64,000 bases of DNA, taken from the NCBI RefSeq assembly GCF_000372865.1, contig NZ_KB889965.1, positions 2,897,450 to 2,961,449 of the forward strand, in the 5' to 3' direction. This DNA comes from Methylosarcina fibrata AML-C10. GTDB lineage: Bacteria; Pseudomonadota; Gammaproteobacteria; Methylococcales; Methylomonadaceae. Positions 51,234-59,426 of the stretch are shown here, piece after piece. A program made the translations under genes and the position numbers. Below the pieces are notes generated by a model. The model did not search any database. It saw only the letters and a program-made list of their open reading frames with translations, and was not told the origin of the DNA. How positions within the stretch are numbered: position 1 is the first letter of the stretch; each line of letters begins with the position of its first letter.

Positions 51234-52883
51234 CTATTCGTTGCCGCCGGTTTTCTGGTTGCGGCCGGGCCTCAGAACCAGATAGGCCACGCCCAGACCG
51301 AACACGATCAGCAACAGGCCGCTGACGACCAGACCGTTATCTCCACCGTCGCCGCTCTTCGCCGCAGCGGCAGGCGCGGACGCGGGCGCTGGCTTCCTGG
51401 CGGCCGCTTCGCGCAGGCGGGTGTCCTCGTCCATGATGTTGGTATAGTCCCGCATCAGCTCGGACCAGCCTTCGGTGTAAGTAAAGCCGCCGGGGTTGGC
51501 ATGGAAAATACCTTTATAGTGTTTGATCAGGTCATGTTCCCACATGTCGGCATGGATGCGCTCCACGCTGGTGGGATTGTTGCCTTTCGCCCAGAACAAC
51601 TGGAAGAAGCCGGCAGCAGCGTCCTTCTCGGGCGCGGGCGGATTGGGCCGGTTGGTTTTCTGGCCGACCAATAGGCCGTCGTCGTACAGTTTGCTGACGA
51701 CTTTTTTGGCTTCCTGTTCGACCGCCAGACCCTGAATGGTGCCTTTGTCGGCGGTATCGAGATAAGTCTTGGCGAATTCGGCCGAATGACACAGGCTGCA
51801 CGTCTCGACCCAAGCCTGCTTGCGATCCTCGAACCACGGATGGCTCAGATTGTCGGCAATCGCCGGCGTCGGATTGAAGGCCCAGCGCACTTTACGGACT
51901 AAGTTATGGGAAAACTCGCCTTTGTATTCGAAGTGGCAGACCTGACAGGTCGGCGCAGTGTAACCGCCTTTGGCGATGGCGTCTTTCAACGGCACCTCGA
52001 AATTCCATTTGGCTTTGCCCTGAGTCAGGTACTGCGTGCCGTGCTTGGACAACAGGAAATTCTCGTACTCGTTATGGTCCACGCCGTTGTGGCAGGTCGA
52101 GCAGGCTTCAGGCTGCCGGGCCTCGGCGACGGAGAAGGTATGGCGGGTATGACAGCCGTCGCATTTGTTCTGCTGGTAATGGCACATGTCGCAGCCTTGC
52201 GCCACTTCCCGCTGCGGCATGGCCGCCCAGATGGTGTTTTCGACGTTCGCCTCCCAGTCGACCGCATGGGACGGATGGCCCTTGCCCCATTGCTTCTGCG
52301 GCCATTCCTGGTCTTTTTCGGACTCGGCTTCGGCGAATTCGTTCACATGGCAGGTACCGCAAGCGGCGCGGTCGGGCATGACCAGGTTTTCGGCGTGATT
52401 GATTTTTTCCTTGCCGACGCCGCCATGGCAATCGATACAACCGACCTGATCGAGTTGTTGGTCCTTCGGCAGCAAGCCCTGTTTCACCAGATTGCTTTCC
52501 ACTTCGGCAAGTTTTTGCTTCTTGTAGGCGCGCACGTCGGTGTCCGGCAGATTCCGGATCGCGGTCAGGTCGCTGTGGACGCTGTTTTTCCAGGCATGGA
52601 AGGCGCCCGGACTGGACGCTTCATGGCAGGTGACGCAGTCGTTGCGGCCGAATTCGCCCTGAATGGTTTTGGGCGGCTTGTAGAAATCCTTGGGATTCCA
52701 GTATTTCTGGATGGGAATCGGTTCCCAATAGGCGGCATGCGATCCCTTGCCCGGGTGCGCATCGTAATAACTCTTCTTGAGCTGTTCGAAATCAGGAGGT
52801 TCCGTACCGGCAACTCCCATAGAACTGAACCCTATTAAGCTGAATAGCAAGACACTCAGCAGATCAAGCATTTTGTATTTCAT
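51234..52883 (-). CDS. haoA: Octaheme cytochrome c, hydroxylamine oxidoreductase (549 aa)
   Basis: Periplasmic multiheme enzyme that oxidises hydroxylamine; in methanotrophs it handles the hydroxylamine made when methane monooxygenase oxidises ammonia. A signal peptide is followed by exactly eight CxxCH heme sites near residues 83, 149, 175, 231, 241, 261, 313 and 362. FTYTEGW after the last heme (Tyr about 469) sits where the cross-linking tyrosine of HAO is expected; that assignment is inferred. The C-terminus has an Ala/Pro linker and a membrane helix (VVSGLLLIVFGLGVAYLVL), so the enzyme is anchored, unlike soluble HAO. The ATG at 52883 has AGGGG upstream. haoB follows. Confidence 0.93.
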   Translation of the reverse strand: MKYKMLDLLSVLLFSLIGFSSMGVAGTEPPDFEQLKKSYYDAHPGKGSHAAYWEPIPIQKYWNPKDFYKPPKTIQGEFGRNDCVTCHEASSPGAFHAWKNSVHSDLTAIRNLPDTDVRAYKKQKLAEVESNLVKQGLLPKDQQLDQVGCIDCHGGVGKEKINHAENLVMPDRAACGTCHVNEFAEAESEKDQEWPQKQWGKGHPSHAVDWEANVENTIWAAMPQREVAQGCDMCHYQQNKCDGCHTRHTFSVAEARQPEACSTCHNGVDHNEYENFLLSKHGTQYLTQGKAKWNFEVPLKDAIAKGGYTAPTCQVCHFEYKGEFSHNLVRKVRWAFNPTPAIADNLSHPWFEDRKQAWVETCSLCHSAEFAKTYLDTADKGTIQGLAVEQEAKKVVSKLYDDGLLVGQKTNRPNPPAPEKDAAAGFFQLFWAKGNNPTSVERIHADMWEHDLIKHYKGIFHANPGGFTYTEGWSELMRDYTNIMDEDTRLREAAARKPAPASAPAAAAKSGDGGDNGLVVSGLLLIVFGLGVAYLVLRPGRNQKTGGNE

Positions 52884-52911
52884 GAGACACCCCTGGGCCG
52901 ATTTGGTTATT

Positions 52912-52927
52912 ATATCGATTCGAAACT
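52912..52927. promoter_or_regulatory. 16-bp element shared with the mlaA upstream region
   Basis: ATATCGATTCGAAACT at 52912-52927 is 29-44 bp before the haoA ATG, where a promoter or operator would be, and matches the mlaA element exactly in the other orientation. The gap 52884-53216 also holds operator K. Confidence 0.45.
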
Positions 52928-53049
52928 AAGGTTCAGGGTATTATACTCCATAAAAAAAATATGGGTAAAGAATCGGTTTACGAAATCCGGATGTACCGGG
53001 GCAATTTTTATTGCCGAAAGTTCGGACAAGCCGCCTGCCCGGGCAAATT

Positions 53050-53084
53050 TGTGTGATATGCCCTGTTCGGCTGTGTGAAATCCC
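53050..53084. promoter_or_regulatory. Tandem 13-bp operator-like repeat, reversed with its gene (site K)
   Basis: On the minus strand the copies read GGCATATCACACA (53050-53062) and GGGATTTCACACA (53072-53084), offset 22 bp. The sigma it precedes is on the plus strand, so the motif has turned round together with the gene. It lies 133-167 bp before the sigma ATG at 53217. Confidence 0.6.
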
Positions 53085-53216
53085 GCAAAACTCGTTCCCG
53101 GAAAGCCGGTCGGGCTGTTTTCTCGATTCCGCCGGAGAAGTCAATTCGAAACTTTCTCGATGATTGGTCGGTTTCGGCATGAGTGTTGCTGTTCAATCTG
53201 GCGCCCCCATCCGGCC

Positions 53217-53753
53217 ATGCATCCATTCATGTTCAAATTCACGCCCGACTTTACCACTTTGCTACTGGAAAAATACCGTATCGAACTGACCGGTTTTTTG
53301 ATCAGTCGCGTCAATTGCCCGGAAGTCGCTGAGGATATTATCCAGGATGCGTTCTTTCGGCTGACCCAATTCGAATCCGCCAGCCGAATCGACAACCCCA
53401 AAGCGTTTTTATACAAAGTCGTCGGCAATCTGGCCATCGACCACCAGCGCAAGGAGCGACGCGAACAGGCCCGTTATGCCGATGAAGACGCCTTGCGGGA
53501 TCACGCCGATGCCGCACCGGGCCCGGAACGCCAGGTATACGGCGATCAGCGGATGGCCCATTTGCGGATCGCCATTGCCGAACTGCCGCCGCGCTGCCGG
53601 GAGGTATTCATTCTGCACAAATTCAGACATTACTCCTACTCTCAAATCATGAACGAGCTGGGCATTGCCGAAAACACCGTGCTGAAACACATCGTCAAAG
53701 CCATGGAACATTGCCGGCGACGCATGCAGGAACTGGAAGCGGAAGGCCGCTGA
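53217..53753 (+). CDS. FecI-type ECF sigma factor (178 aa)
   Basis: Region 2 as CPEVAEDIIQDAFFRLTQF and YKVVGNLAIDHQRKERREQARY, region 4 as LPPRCREVFILHKFRHYS and the helix-turn-helix ELGIAENTVLKHIVKAM. The ATG at 53217 is preferred; 53229 is possible. It leads a plus-strand module with FecR 53901; the receptor (57819-61637) lies about 3 kb further on, beyond a group II intron and a toxin-antitoxin module, and is itself split. Confidence 0.93.
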   Translation: MHPFMFKFTPDFTTLLLEKYRIELTGFLISRVNCPEVAEDIIQDAFFRLTQFESASRIDNPKAFLYKVVGNLAIDHQRKERREQARYADEDALRDHADAAPGPERQVYGDQRMAHLRIAIAELPPRCREVFILHKFRHYSYSQIMNELGIAENTVLKHIVKAMEHCRRRMQELEAEGR

Positions 53754-53900
53754 TGCAGCCGTCGATGCCGGATTATGCCGCGCTTTCATGCCTTTTCAAT
53801 CACGGCCGCCGCAAGCAAGGGTCCGCGCATCGGCCGCTTCTGCAAACGATTGGGTTTCGGGACGTTATCGGCCACCCGATCATTGCGCTATAATCCGCTC

Positions 53901-54869
53901 ATGACCCTATCCCGACCCGAACAGGATGCCGCCGACCGGCAAGCCATGGAATGGCAGGCGCAACTGAGCTCGGACCGGCTCAGTGAAGCCCAGCGGCTCG
54001 CTTTCGAGAACTGGCTGAAGCAAAGCCCGGAAAACGCCGCCGCCTGGCGCTCAGTCAACGACTTCTGGACCGGTCTTGACAGCCTGACCTTGAGCGATCT
54101 GTATCTCGACAGCGCGGCGTCGCCCGAGAAAACTCCGCGGCTTCGTTCCAAGCCGCGATTCCGGCAAGCCGGCTTGGCCCTGGCCGCCTCGGTGCTGCTT
54201 CTGGCCGGTGCGGTTTACCCGAAATTCGACGGCTATCTGGCCGATTACCGTGCCACCACAGGAGAACTGCGAACGATCGCCCTGGAAGACGGTTCGACTC
54301 TGCTCCTGAACACCGCCAGCGCGATGTCGGTCGATTATTCGCCGCAGCAACGGCTGATCACCCTGCACGGCGGCGAGGCTTTTTTCACCGTCGCGCCCGA
54401 TCCGGCCCGGCCGTTCGTCGTAGCGACCGAAGCCGGCCGGGTAGAGGCGCTCGGCACTGCCTTCGACGTGAAAGAAACCGGCGGAACGACCGAGGTTACC
54501 GTGTTCGAACACGCGGTCAAAATCACTACGTGCGACGGCGAGGTCAAGGAAAAACTGGCTCAAGGCCAGCATCTGCAATTCAGACGCGACCGAATCAATC
54601 CCACCGCCCGCATCGACCTGCAGCACGCCGGCGCCTGGCATCGCCGGCGCCTGGTGTTTCAGGACCGATCGTTGGCCGAAGTCGTCGCCGAACTGGACCG
54701 CTACCGGCCCGGCAAAATCCTGATCATCGACGCCGCGATCGAAAAGCTGCCGATCACCGGCGTCTTCGGCATCGCCGACACCGACGTGGCACTGGCCAGC
54801 ATCGAACAAAGTCTACCTGTTAAGGTCAGGAAATTGCCGGGCGGATTGGCGCTGCTGTCGGCCAAGTAA
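53901..54869 (+). CDS. FecR-type anti-sigma/sigma regulator (322 aa)
   Basis: DUF4880 region (AMEWQAQLSSDRLSEAQRLA, FENWLKQSPENAAAWRSVND), a membrane helix near GLALAASVLLLAGAVYPKF, a FecR domain (LEDGSTLLLNTASAMSV, LHGGEAFFTVAPDPARPF, RVEALGTAFDVKET) and the C-terminal ITGVFGIADTDVALA. The ATG at 53901 fits; the frame is open from 53775. It is intact although its receptor is split by an IS. Downstream begins a repeat and the 3' end of a group II intron on the other strand. Confidence 0.93.
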   Translation: MTLSRPEQDAADRQAMEWQAQLSSDRLSEAQRLAFENWLKQSPENAAAWRSVNDFWTGLDSLTLSDLYLDSAASPEKTPRLRSKPRFRQAGLALAASVLLLAGAVYPKFDGYLADYRATTGELRTIALEDGSTLLLNTASAMSVDYSPQQRLITLHGGEAFFTVAPDPARPFVVATEAGRVEALGTAFDVKETGGTTEVTVFEHAVKITTCDGEVKEKLAQGQHLQFRRDRINPTARIDLQHAGAWHRRRLVFQDRSLAEVVAELDRYRPGKILIIDAAIEKLPITGVFGIADTDVALASIEQSLPVKVRKLPGGLALLSAK

Positions 54870-54897
54870 GGATAGGGTCATAAATAACTTCCCGATT

Positions 54898-54934
54898 AAA
54901 TTTTCCGTTCATCCCGAGCCCTTCGTTAAACTCA
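54898..54934. repeat. Left member of a flanking repeat around the group II intron
   Basis: AAATTTTCCGTTCATCC at 54898-54914 pairs, with one mismatch, with 56960-56976 on the other side of the intron. CGTTAAACTCA at 54924-54934 recurs in the same direction at 56933-56943. Such CCGTTCATCC elements are typical dispersed palindromes; the intron appears to lie between two of them. Confidence 0.5.
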
Positions 54935-54973
54935 TACCGTTATACACAAGTCCGATAGGGGTAGGGAAAGCGA

Positions 54974-56356
54974 TCAAGCCTTCCCTCCCTCCAAACCGTG
55001 CGTGCGGTTTTCCCGCACACGGCTCTCCAGTTGATGTTTTCCTCGTCGGGAGTGTCTCTCGGTTTGCCAGGCTGGATATAAGGCGAACAGCCCGACCTCC
55101 GCGAAGAAAGCATTGGTCCAACGTTGATGGTCGGCTAGGCATCGTCCCCGACCTGGTCGTTTCTCCTGTTTGCGCAATAGCGCCCGCAGTCGTCGCCGCA
55201 GAAAACCATCCAATTTGCGAAAGACACTCGGATGGGCATGTTGGAAGTAGCCATACCAACCCCGCAGCATCGGGTTCAGGTCGGCGATGACGCGAGACAA
55301 ACTTTCGCCCCGCGTTCGCTTCGTCTTCGCCCGGATGCCGTCTTTCATGCGCATCAGGCTTTTCTTGCGGACCCAGCGTTTCCCGGCTTCAAATCGGTAG
55401 CCGAGAAAGTCGAAGCCTTGACCCGCCTGCCGACTGTCGCCCACATGGGTTTTATCGGGATGCAGTTGCAGCGCATTGGTGTCAACCCATTGTCGCACTT
55501 CCGTGAGCGCCGCCTCTGCTTCAGCTTGGCTTGCGCACAAGATCACAAAGTCGTCCGCATAGCGAACCATCCGGTAGCCATGTGCCATCATCCGTTCATC
55601 CAGCGGGTGCAAATACAAGTTGGCCAACAACGGACTGATCACCGCGCCTTGCGGGGTGCCGCCCGTCGGCGTCCACCGTTCCGCTCCCCGCAGGATGTCC
55701 TGCTCCAGCCAGCTTCGCAGCAACGCCAGCAATCGACCGTCGCTGATGACGGTTTCGACCCGCTCCATCAGGCGCTCGTGCGGGATGCTGTCGAAATAGC
55801 CTTTCAGGTCGGCGTCCACCACATGGGTGTAACCTGCCTTGAGTAGTCGGTCCACTTCGCGCAAGGCGTCCTTGCAACCGCGTCCGGGACGGAATCCATA
55901 GCTGGTCGCCAGGAATTTCCTCTCGAAGATCGGTTCGATGACGAGTTTAACCGCCGTTTGCACGATTCGGTCCTTGACGGTCGGGATGCCCAGGGGCCGG
56001 GTTTGTCCTCGGACTTTGGGAATGTCGACCCGTTTCACTGCTTGCGGGCGATAGCATCCTTCGCGCAAATCTTGGCTGAGTTCGGCCAGATACCTGTCCG
56101 CTCCTGCCGCGAACCGTTCAACGCTTTGGCCATCGACACCGGCCGCGCCTTTGTTGGCCTGAACTTTAGACCACGCCAACGTCAACGTTTTCGGTGCATA
56201 GACCTTGTCCATCAGGCTGTACCATTTGCCACCTTCGACGCCGTTGACCAGCGCCGACACCATGCGTTCCGTCCAGATAGAAGCTTCTACCCTTGGCTGG
56301 CCGCCACGGTTGTCTGCATCTTGTTTAGCCCCTTGGGGCACTGTCGATACTGTCAT
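54974..56356 (-). CDS. ltrA: Group II intron reverse transcriptase/maturase (460 aa)
   Basis: Intron-encoded protein that helps splicing and copies the intron into DNA. The RT domain shows LGIPTVKDRIVQTAVKLVIE, SYGFRPGRGCKDAL, GTPQGAVISPLLANLYLH and the catalytic RYADDFVILC. The maturase X region follows (LNPMLRGWYGYFQHAH, FLRRRLRALLRKQEKRPGRG). There is no HNH endonuclease domain, in line with class C, D or E introns. The last 17 codons run into domain V. ATG at 56356. Complete and probably functional. Confidence 0.94.
   Translation of the reverse strand: MTVSTVPQGAKQDADNRGGQPRVEASIWTERMVSALVNGVEGGKWYSLMDKVYAPKTLTLAWSKVQANKGAAGVDGQSVERFAAGADRYLAELSQDLREGCYRPQAVKRVDIPKVRGQTRPLGIPTVKDRIVQTAVKLVIEPIFERKFLATSYGFRPGRGCKDALREVDRLLKAGYTHVVDADLKGYFDSIPHERLMERVETVISDGRLLALLRSWLEQDILRGAERWTPTGGTPQGAVISPLLANLYLHPLDERMMAHGYRMVRYADDFVILCASQAEAEAALTEVRQWVDTNALQLHPDKTHVGDSRQAGQGFDFLGYRFEAGKRWVRKKSLMRMKDGIRAKTKRTRGESLSRVIADLNPMLRGWYGYFQHAHPSVFRKLDGFLRRRLRALLRKQEKRPGRGRCLADHQRWTNAFFAEVGLFALYPAWQTERHSRRGKHQLESRVRENRTHGLEGGKA
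54993..55025 (-). ncRNA. Group II intron domain V
   Basis: A 33-nt stem-loop that begins GAGCCGTGTGCGG, has a GAAAA loop and closes with CCGCACGCACGGTTT. This is the catalytic domain V, the most conserved part of group II introns. Its coding strand also holds the maturase C-terminus. Confidence 0.8.
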
Positions 56357-56802
56357 TTGCCTCTCTCTGTCTTTGACGCATTCATCTTCCTGCCCGGCCT
56401 TCCCTCGAACCGGTTTTGCTAGCCGATTCTCTCGCGGTTTTTTTTTCCTCCGCTTCGGTACTACGCGGGCTCTGACTCCTGACCCACTTCGCCGTGAAGA
56501 TCAGGTCTCTCCGCTTACTCCGCTTTGCTTTCCGAACATCCCGCCCCCAACCACACCATGCGCCCAAACGCCGCTTTGACGTCACTTCAGCGCGTTCGAC
56601 TGTTTCCGGGCTTCGCCATGAATGAGCAAGCTCGCCGCCACATGCCGCCGAATCGGGTTCGTCAGCCTACGGGCTGTTCTTTCGCCTCCGGTTGCTCTCC
56701 ACCCCGCCTCGCGGCGACGCAGTTACCTTCCACTATGCAGGATGTGACTTCCCACAACAAGGACTTTCACCTTGCTAACAAAGCGTCCTCACGGACGCAC
56801 TC

Positions 56803-56825
56803 ATTCCGGCAGGGATTGCCGGAAT
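56803..56825. repeat. Perfect hairpin at the group II intron insertion site
   Basis: ATTCCGGCA at 56803-56811 pairs with TGCCGGAAT at 56817-56825 over a GGGAT loop, two bases before the intron 5' end. It is the probable target structure. The stretch 56826-56993 beyond it holds a flanking repeat and no gene. Confidence 0.65.
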
Positions 56826-56932
56826 CCAGACTACAGGGACGTATCGGGCTTGCCATCCGTGGCCCTGGATACCCGCTCTTGTGCCCTTTGGGTATCCCGG
56901 CGGGTATGACGGCATTTGCGTATAAAGGCATC

Positions 56933-56976
56933 CGTTAAACTCAGGAGAGCCTTGTCGAAGGATGGACGGAAAATTT
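56933..56976. repeat. Right member of the flanking repeat around the group II intron
   Basis: Contains CGTTAAACTCA (56933-56943) and GGATGGACGGAAAATTT (56960-56976), the near reverse complement of 54898-54914. A dispersed palindrome type. Confidence 0.5.
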
Positions 56977-56993
56977 CCAGCCAATGCGGCCAG

Positions 56994-57374
56994 TCAGTGC
57001 AGGTCAAGCCTGTGCATCACGCCAAATCGCTCAGCCAGGGCACACAGCCGTTGGTCCAGCGTCCATAGCTCGACCCCCGGCATCATCAGGGTGGACGTCA
57101 GCAGAAGCATGTCCACCAGACCGCAGCCCAAGCCGAACAGGCGTTCGCGCTCGATGAACGCCATCGCCTCACGCACGCTGGCCTGCCGGGCCTGTTGCAA
57201 TCCATCGAGATCGGCCAACGTTTGAACCCGATTGGGCGGTGTTCCACACGCAATCTCGCCCAAGACCAGAGGATGCGCCATCACAAGGTCAAGCACCAGC
57301 AGATCGACCAGCGCCTCATTGCCATACCGGAAGTGATCGACCCACACCGAGGTATCGACCAGAACGCCCCTCAT
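56994..57374 (-). CDS. vapC: VapC-family PIN-domain ribonuclease toxin (126 aa)
   Basis: Toxin that cuts RNA through a four-acid PIN site. [15 protein letters not shown] holds the first Asp, VLGEIACG the Glu, [10 protein letters not shown] the next Asp and LWTLDQRL the last one, so the catalytic set is complete. It overlaps the antitoxin gene by 4 bp (57371-57374), the normal coupled arrangement. Unlike the two broken toxins at 27529 and 28611, this one looks functional. It lies between the group II intron and the split receptor, inside an iron-uptake module. Confidence 0.92.
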   Translation of the reverse strand: MRGVLVDTSVWVDHFRYGNEALVDLLVLDLVMAHPLVLGEIACGTPPNRVQTLADLDGLQQARQASVREAMAFIERERLFGLGCGLVDMLLLTSTLMMPGVELWTLDQRLCALAERFGVMHRLDLH

Positions 57375-57574
57375 CGCCCCGAATCCTTACGTCGGCGAGG
57401 TATTTCCTGCATCTCCGGCGCCGTTGCGCCCAGGGCAGCAAGCCGCTTGGCGGACTGAACCCGCACAAAGGTCTTGACAGCTTCGCGGAACAGGTCGGCC
57501 TTATCCATGCTCGGGTCGGCAACTTCCAGCGCCCTCTCATACAGGGCGTCATCAATCGTCACAGTGGTTCTCAT
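57371..57574 (-). CDS. vapB: VapB-family ribbon-helix-helix antitoxin (67 aa)
   Basis: [20 protein letters not shown] is a ribbon-helix-helix N-terminus that would bind its own operator; the basic C-terminus (PRRRKDSG) would contact the toxin. The ATG at 57574 has an AGAGG ribosome site 5 nt away; a GTG at 57580 is possible but would overlap that site. It is followed by vapC with a 4-bp overlap. The palindrome at 57608-57625 is the probable autoregulatory operator. Confidence 0.9.
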   Translation of the reverse strand: MRTTVTIDDALYERALEVADPSMDKADLFREAVKTFVRVQSAKRLAALGATAPEMQEIPRRRKDSGR

Positions 57575-57607
57575 ACGCACCTCTTGGCATCAAAGTTGGT
57601 GTAATTT

Positions 57608-57625
57608 TGCATCAAATTTGATGCA
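57608..57625. promoter_or_regulatory. Perfect 18-bp palindrome, probable VapB operator
   Basis: TGCATCAAATTTGATGCA is its own reverse complement and lies 34-51 bp upstream of the vapB ATG. Part of it, GCATCAAA, recurs at about 57588. RHH antitoxins bind this kind of site to repress their own operon. Confidence 0.6.
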
Positions 57626-57697
57626 CTTGCAATAGACGATCGCGGTAGCCAACCCCAAATTTCATTGTGGGCAAACACAGTTAAATCCGGATAGCCC

Positions 57698-57706
57698 AAA
57701 AAATTT
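57698..57706 (+). promoter_or_regulatory. A/T tract upstream of receptor, candidate ECF promoter element
   Basis: AAAAAATTTGCC on the plus strand, 113-121 nt before the ATG at 57819. It resembles the tracts before the receptors at 24833 and 35029. It lies between vapB and the receptor. Confidence 0.33.
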
Positions 57707-59426
57707 GCCTCCTGGAATGGATACTCCACCCCAGCTGTTTCGTCATTAACTCCAAGCCGCCGTTTTACCCTCTGCAAACGGCGCACCGACCGACATGAAA
57801 ACAACCCTTGGAGCACCAATGACCCATAAACCCTCCCCTCTTCGCCACGGCATCATCCCGCCTAAAAACGGCGCCCCGGCCAAGGCGCGTGCCTTGGCCC
57901 TGACCGTCTCCGCCCTCTGCATCGGACCATTGCTGATGTTGCCCCCGCAAGCCGCCGTGGCTGCGTCGGACGACAGCGCCAGCCAGACCACTTTTGACTT
58001 CGCGATTGCTAAAGGCTCGCTCTCCAGCGCGCTGCTGCAATTTTCCGAAACCACCGGCAAGAAGGTGCTGTTCAATGCCGATCTGGTGCGGGGGCTGAAC
58101 AGTTCCGGCTTGCACGGCCGCTATAGTACGGAGCAAGCGCTGCGTAAGCTGCTGTCTGGCAGTGGCCTGATGCCCAGAGAAACCGGCAGCGGCAGCGTGA
58201 CGCTGGAAAGGACACCGCACTCCTCATCGGCATTGGGAGAATCGACACTGGGAGCCGTGACGGTAACGGGCAGCGCGGACTACAATTCGACCGATCCGTA
58301 TAACCCGAACTACAATCGCACTAACGCATTCACTGCTACCAAGCTCGACACTCCGATCATGGAAACGCCTTATTCGGTTTCTGTCGTGCCGCAACAAGTA
58401 TTCAAGGACAAACAGGTCGTCCGCGTTGAAGACGCGGTCAACACGGTGGCCGGGGTGCAGACCAGTTGGACCAACGGCGGCACCAGCGACGTATTCATGA
58501 TGCGTGGATTCCAGAACACCAACCTGTATCGTGACGGTTTTTTGTTGCCGTCAATTTTAGGCGGCGGTTCAGCGAGACGGCAAACCGCCAATTTGGAGCA
58601 GATTGAAGTGCTGAAAGGGCCTGGCTCTATCCTGTTCGGACGCAACGAGCCCGGCGGCGTGATCAACTTAGTGACCAAGCGGCCGTTAGCAACTTCTTAT
58701 AATTCAATCCAACAACAGTTCGGTTCGTACGGATTTTACCGGACTTTGGTTGATTCGACCGGTGCTGTCACATCCGACCACACGCTGTTGTACCGAGCTA
58801 ATCTGTCTTATGAAAACGCCGGTTCATTCCGTGATTTCGTCAGTAACGATGACGTATTTTTTGCACCGAGCCTGACCTGGAACATCTCCGACCGGACGCA
58901 AGCCAATCTGGATGTTACCTACGAGCATTTCGACGACAAAAATGATTCGGGCATACCATCGTTTGGCAACCGCCCGGCGCCGATTCCGATCAATCGGGCG
59001 ATCCATGAGCCTAAAGCCAACAAAAACCGCGGCGACAGAACTTATGTCGGTTTCAACTGGTGGCATGAATTCAACGACAATTGGAAAATCAGCCATCGCT
59101 TCGGTGCCGAATTTACCGATTTGGAGTCCGATTTCATCTTCTTCGGATTTCCGGATCCGGCGGGCAACCTGAACAATGTCGGCAATGACTACCGTGGTTT
59201 CAACAACGGCATCGTGCATGAACAGAATTACTACACAACTCTGAATTTGACCGGCAAGTTCAATACCGCCATGCTGGAACACAGCACGTTGTGGGGCTTT
59301 GACTATTTTGTGATCGACGATCAGGGAGAAGGCTCTTGTTGTGACGACTTCCGGGGTGGGGCAGGTTTCAATATCTTCAACCCCACTTATCTCACCTCAA
59401 GGCCAGACTTCGTTTACACCCCTGGT

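Larger units (their letters stand above)
54955..56800 (-). mobile_element. Group II intron (about 1.85 kb)
   Basis: On the minus strand the 5' end reads GTGCGTCCGT, the standard group II start, at 56800, followed by a GTGAAAGTCC segment. The 3' end is a CCTACCCCTAT-type terminus at about 54955. Domain V is at 54993-55025 (GAGCCGTGTGCGG paired with CCGCACGCACGG). The intron starts 2 nt after a perfect hairpin, the pattern of class C introns that insert behind terminators. It lies between FecR 53901 and its receptor but on the opposite strand, so it would not be spliced from their transcript. Confidence 0.82.

Noticed and set aside
55596-55877. Second open frame overlapping the group II maturase
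   Set aside because: It lies in another frame of the same strand inside the reverse transcriptase core and has no features of its own.
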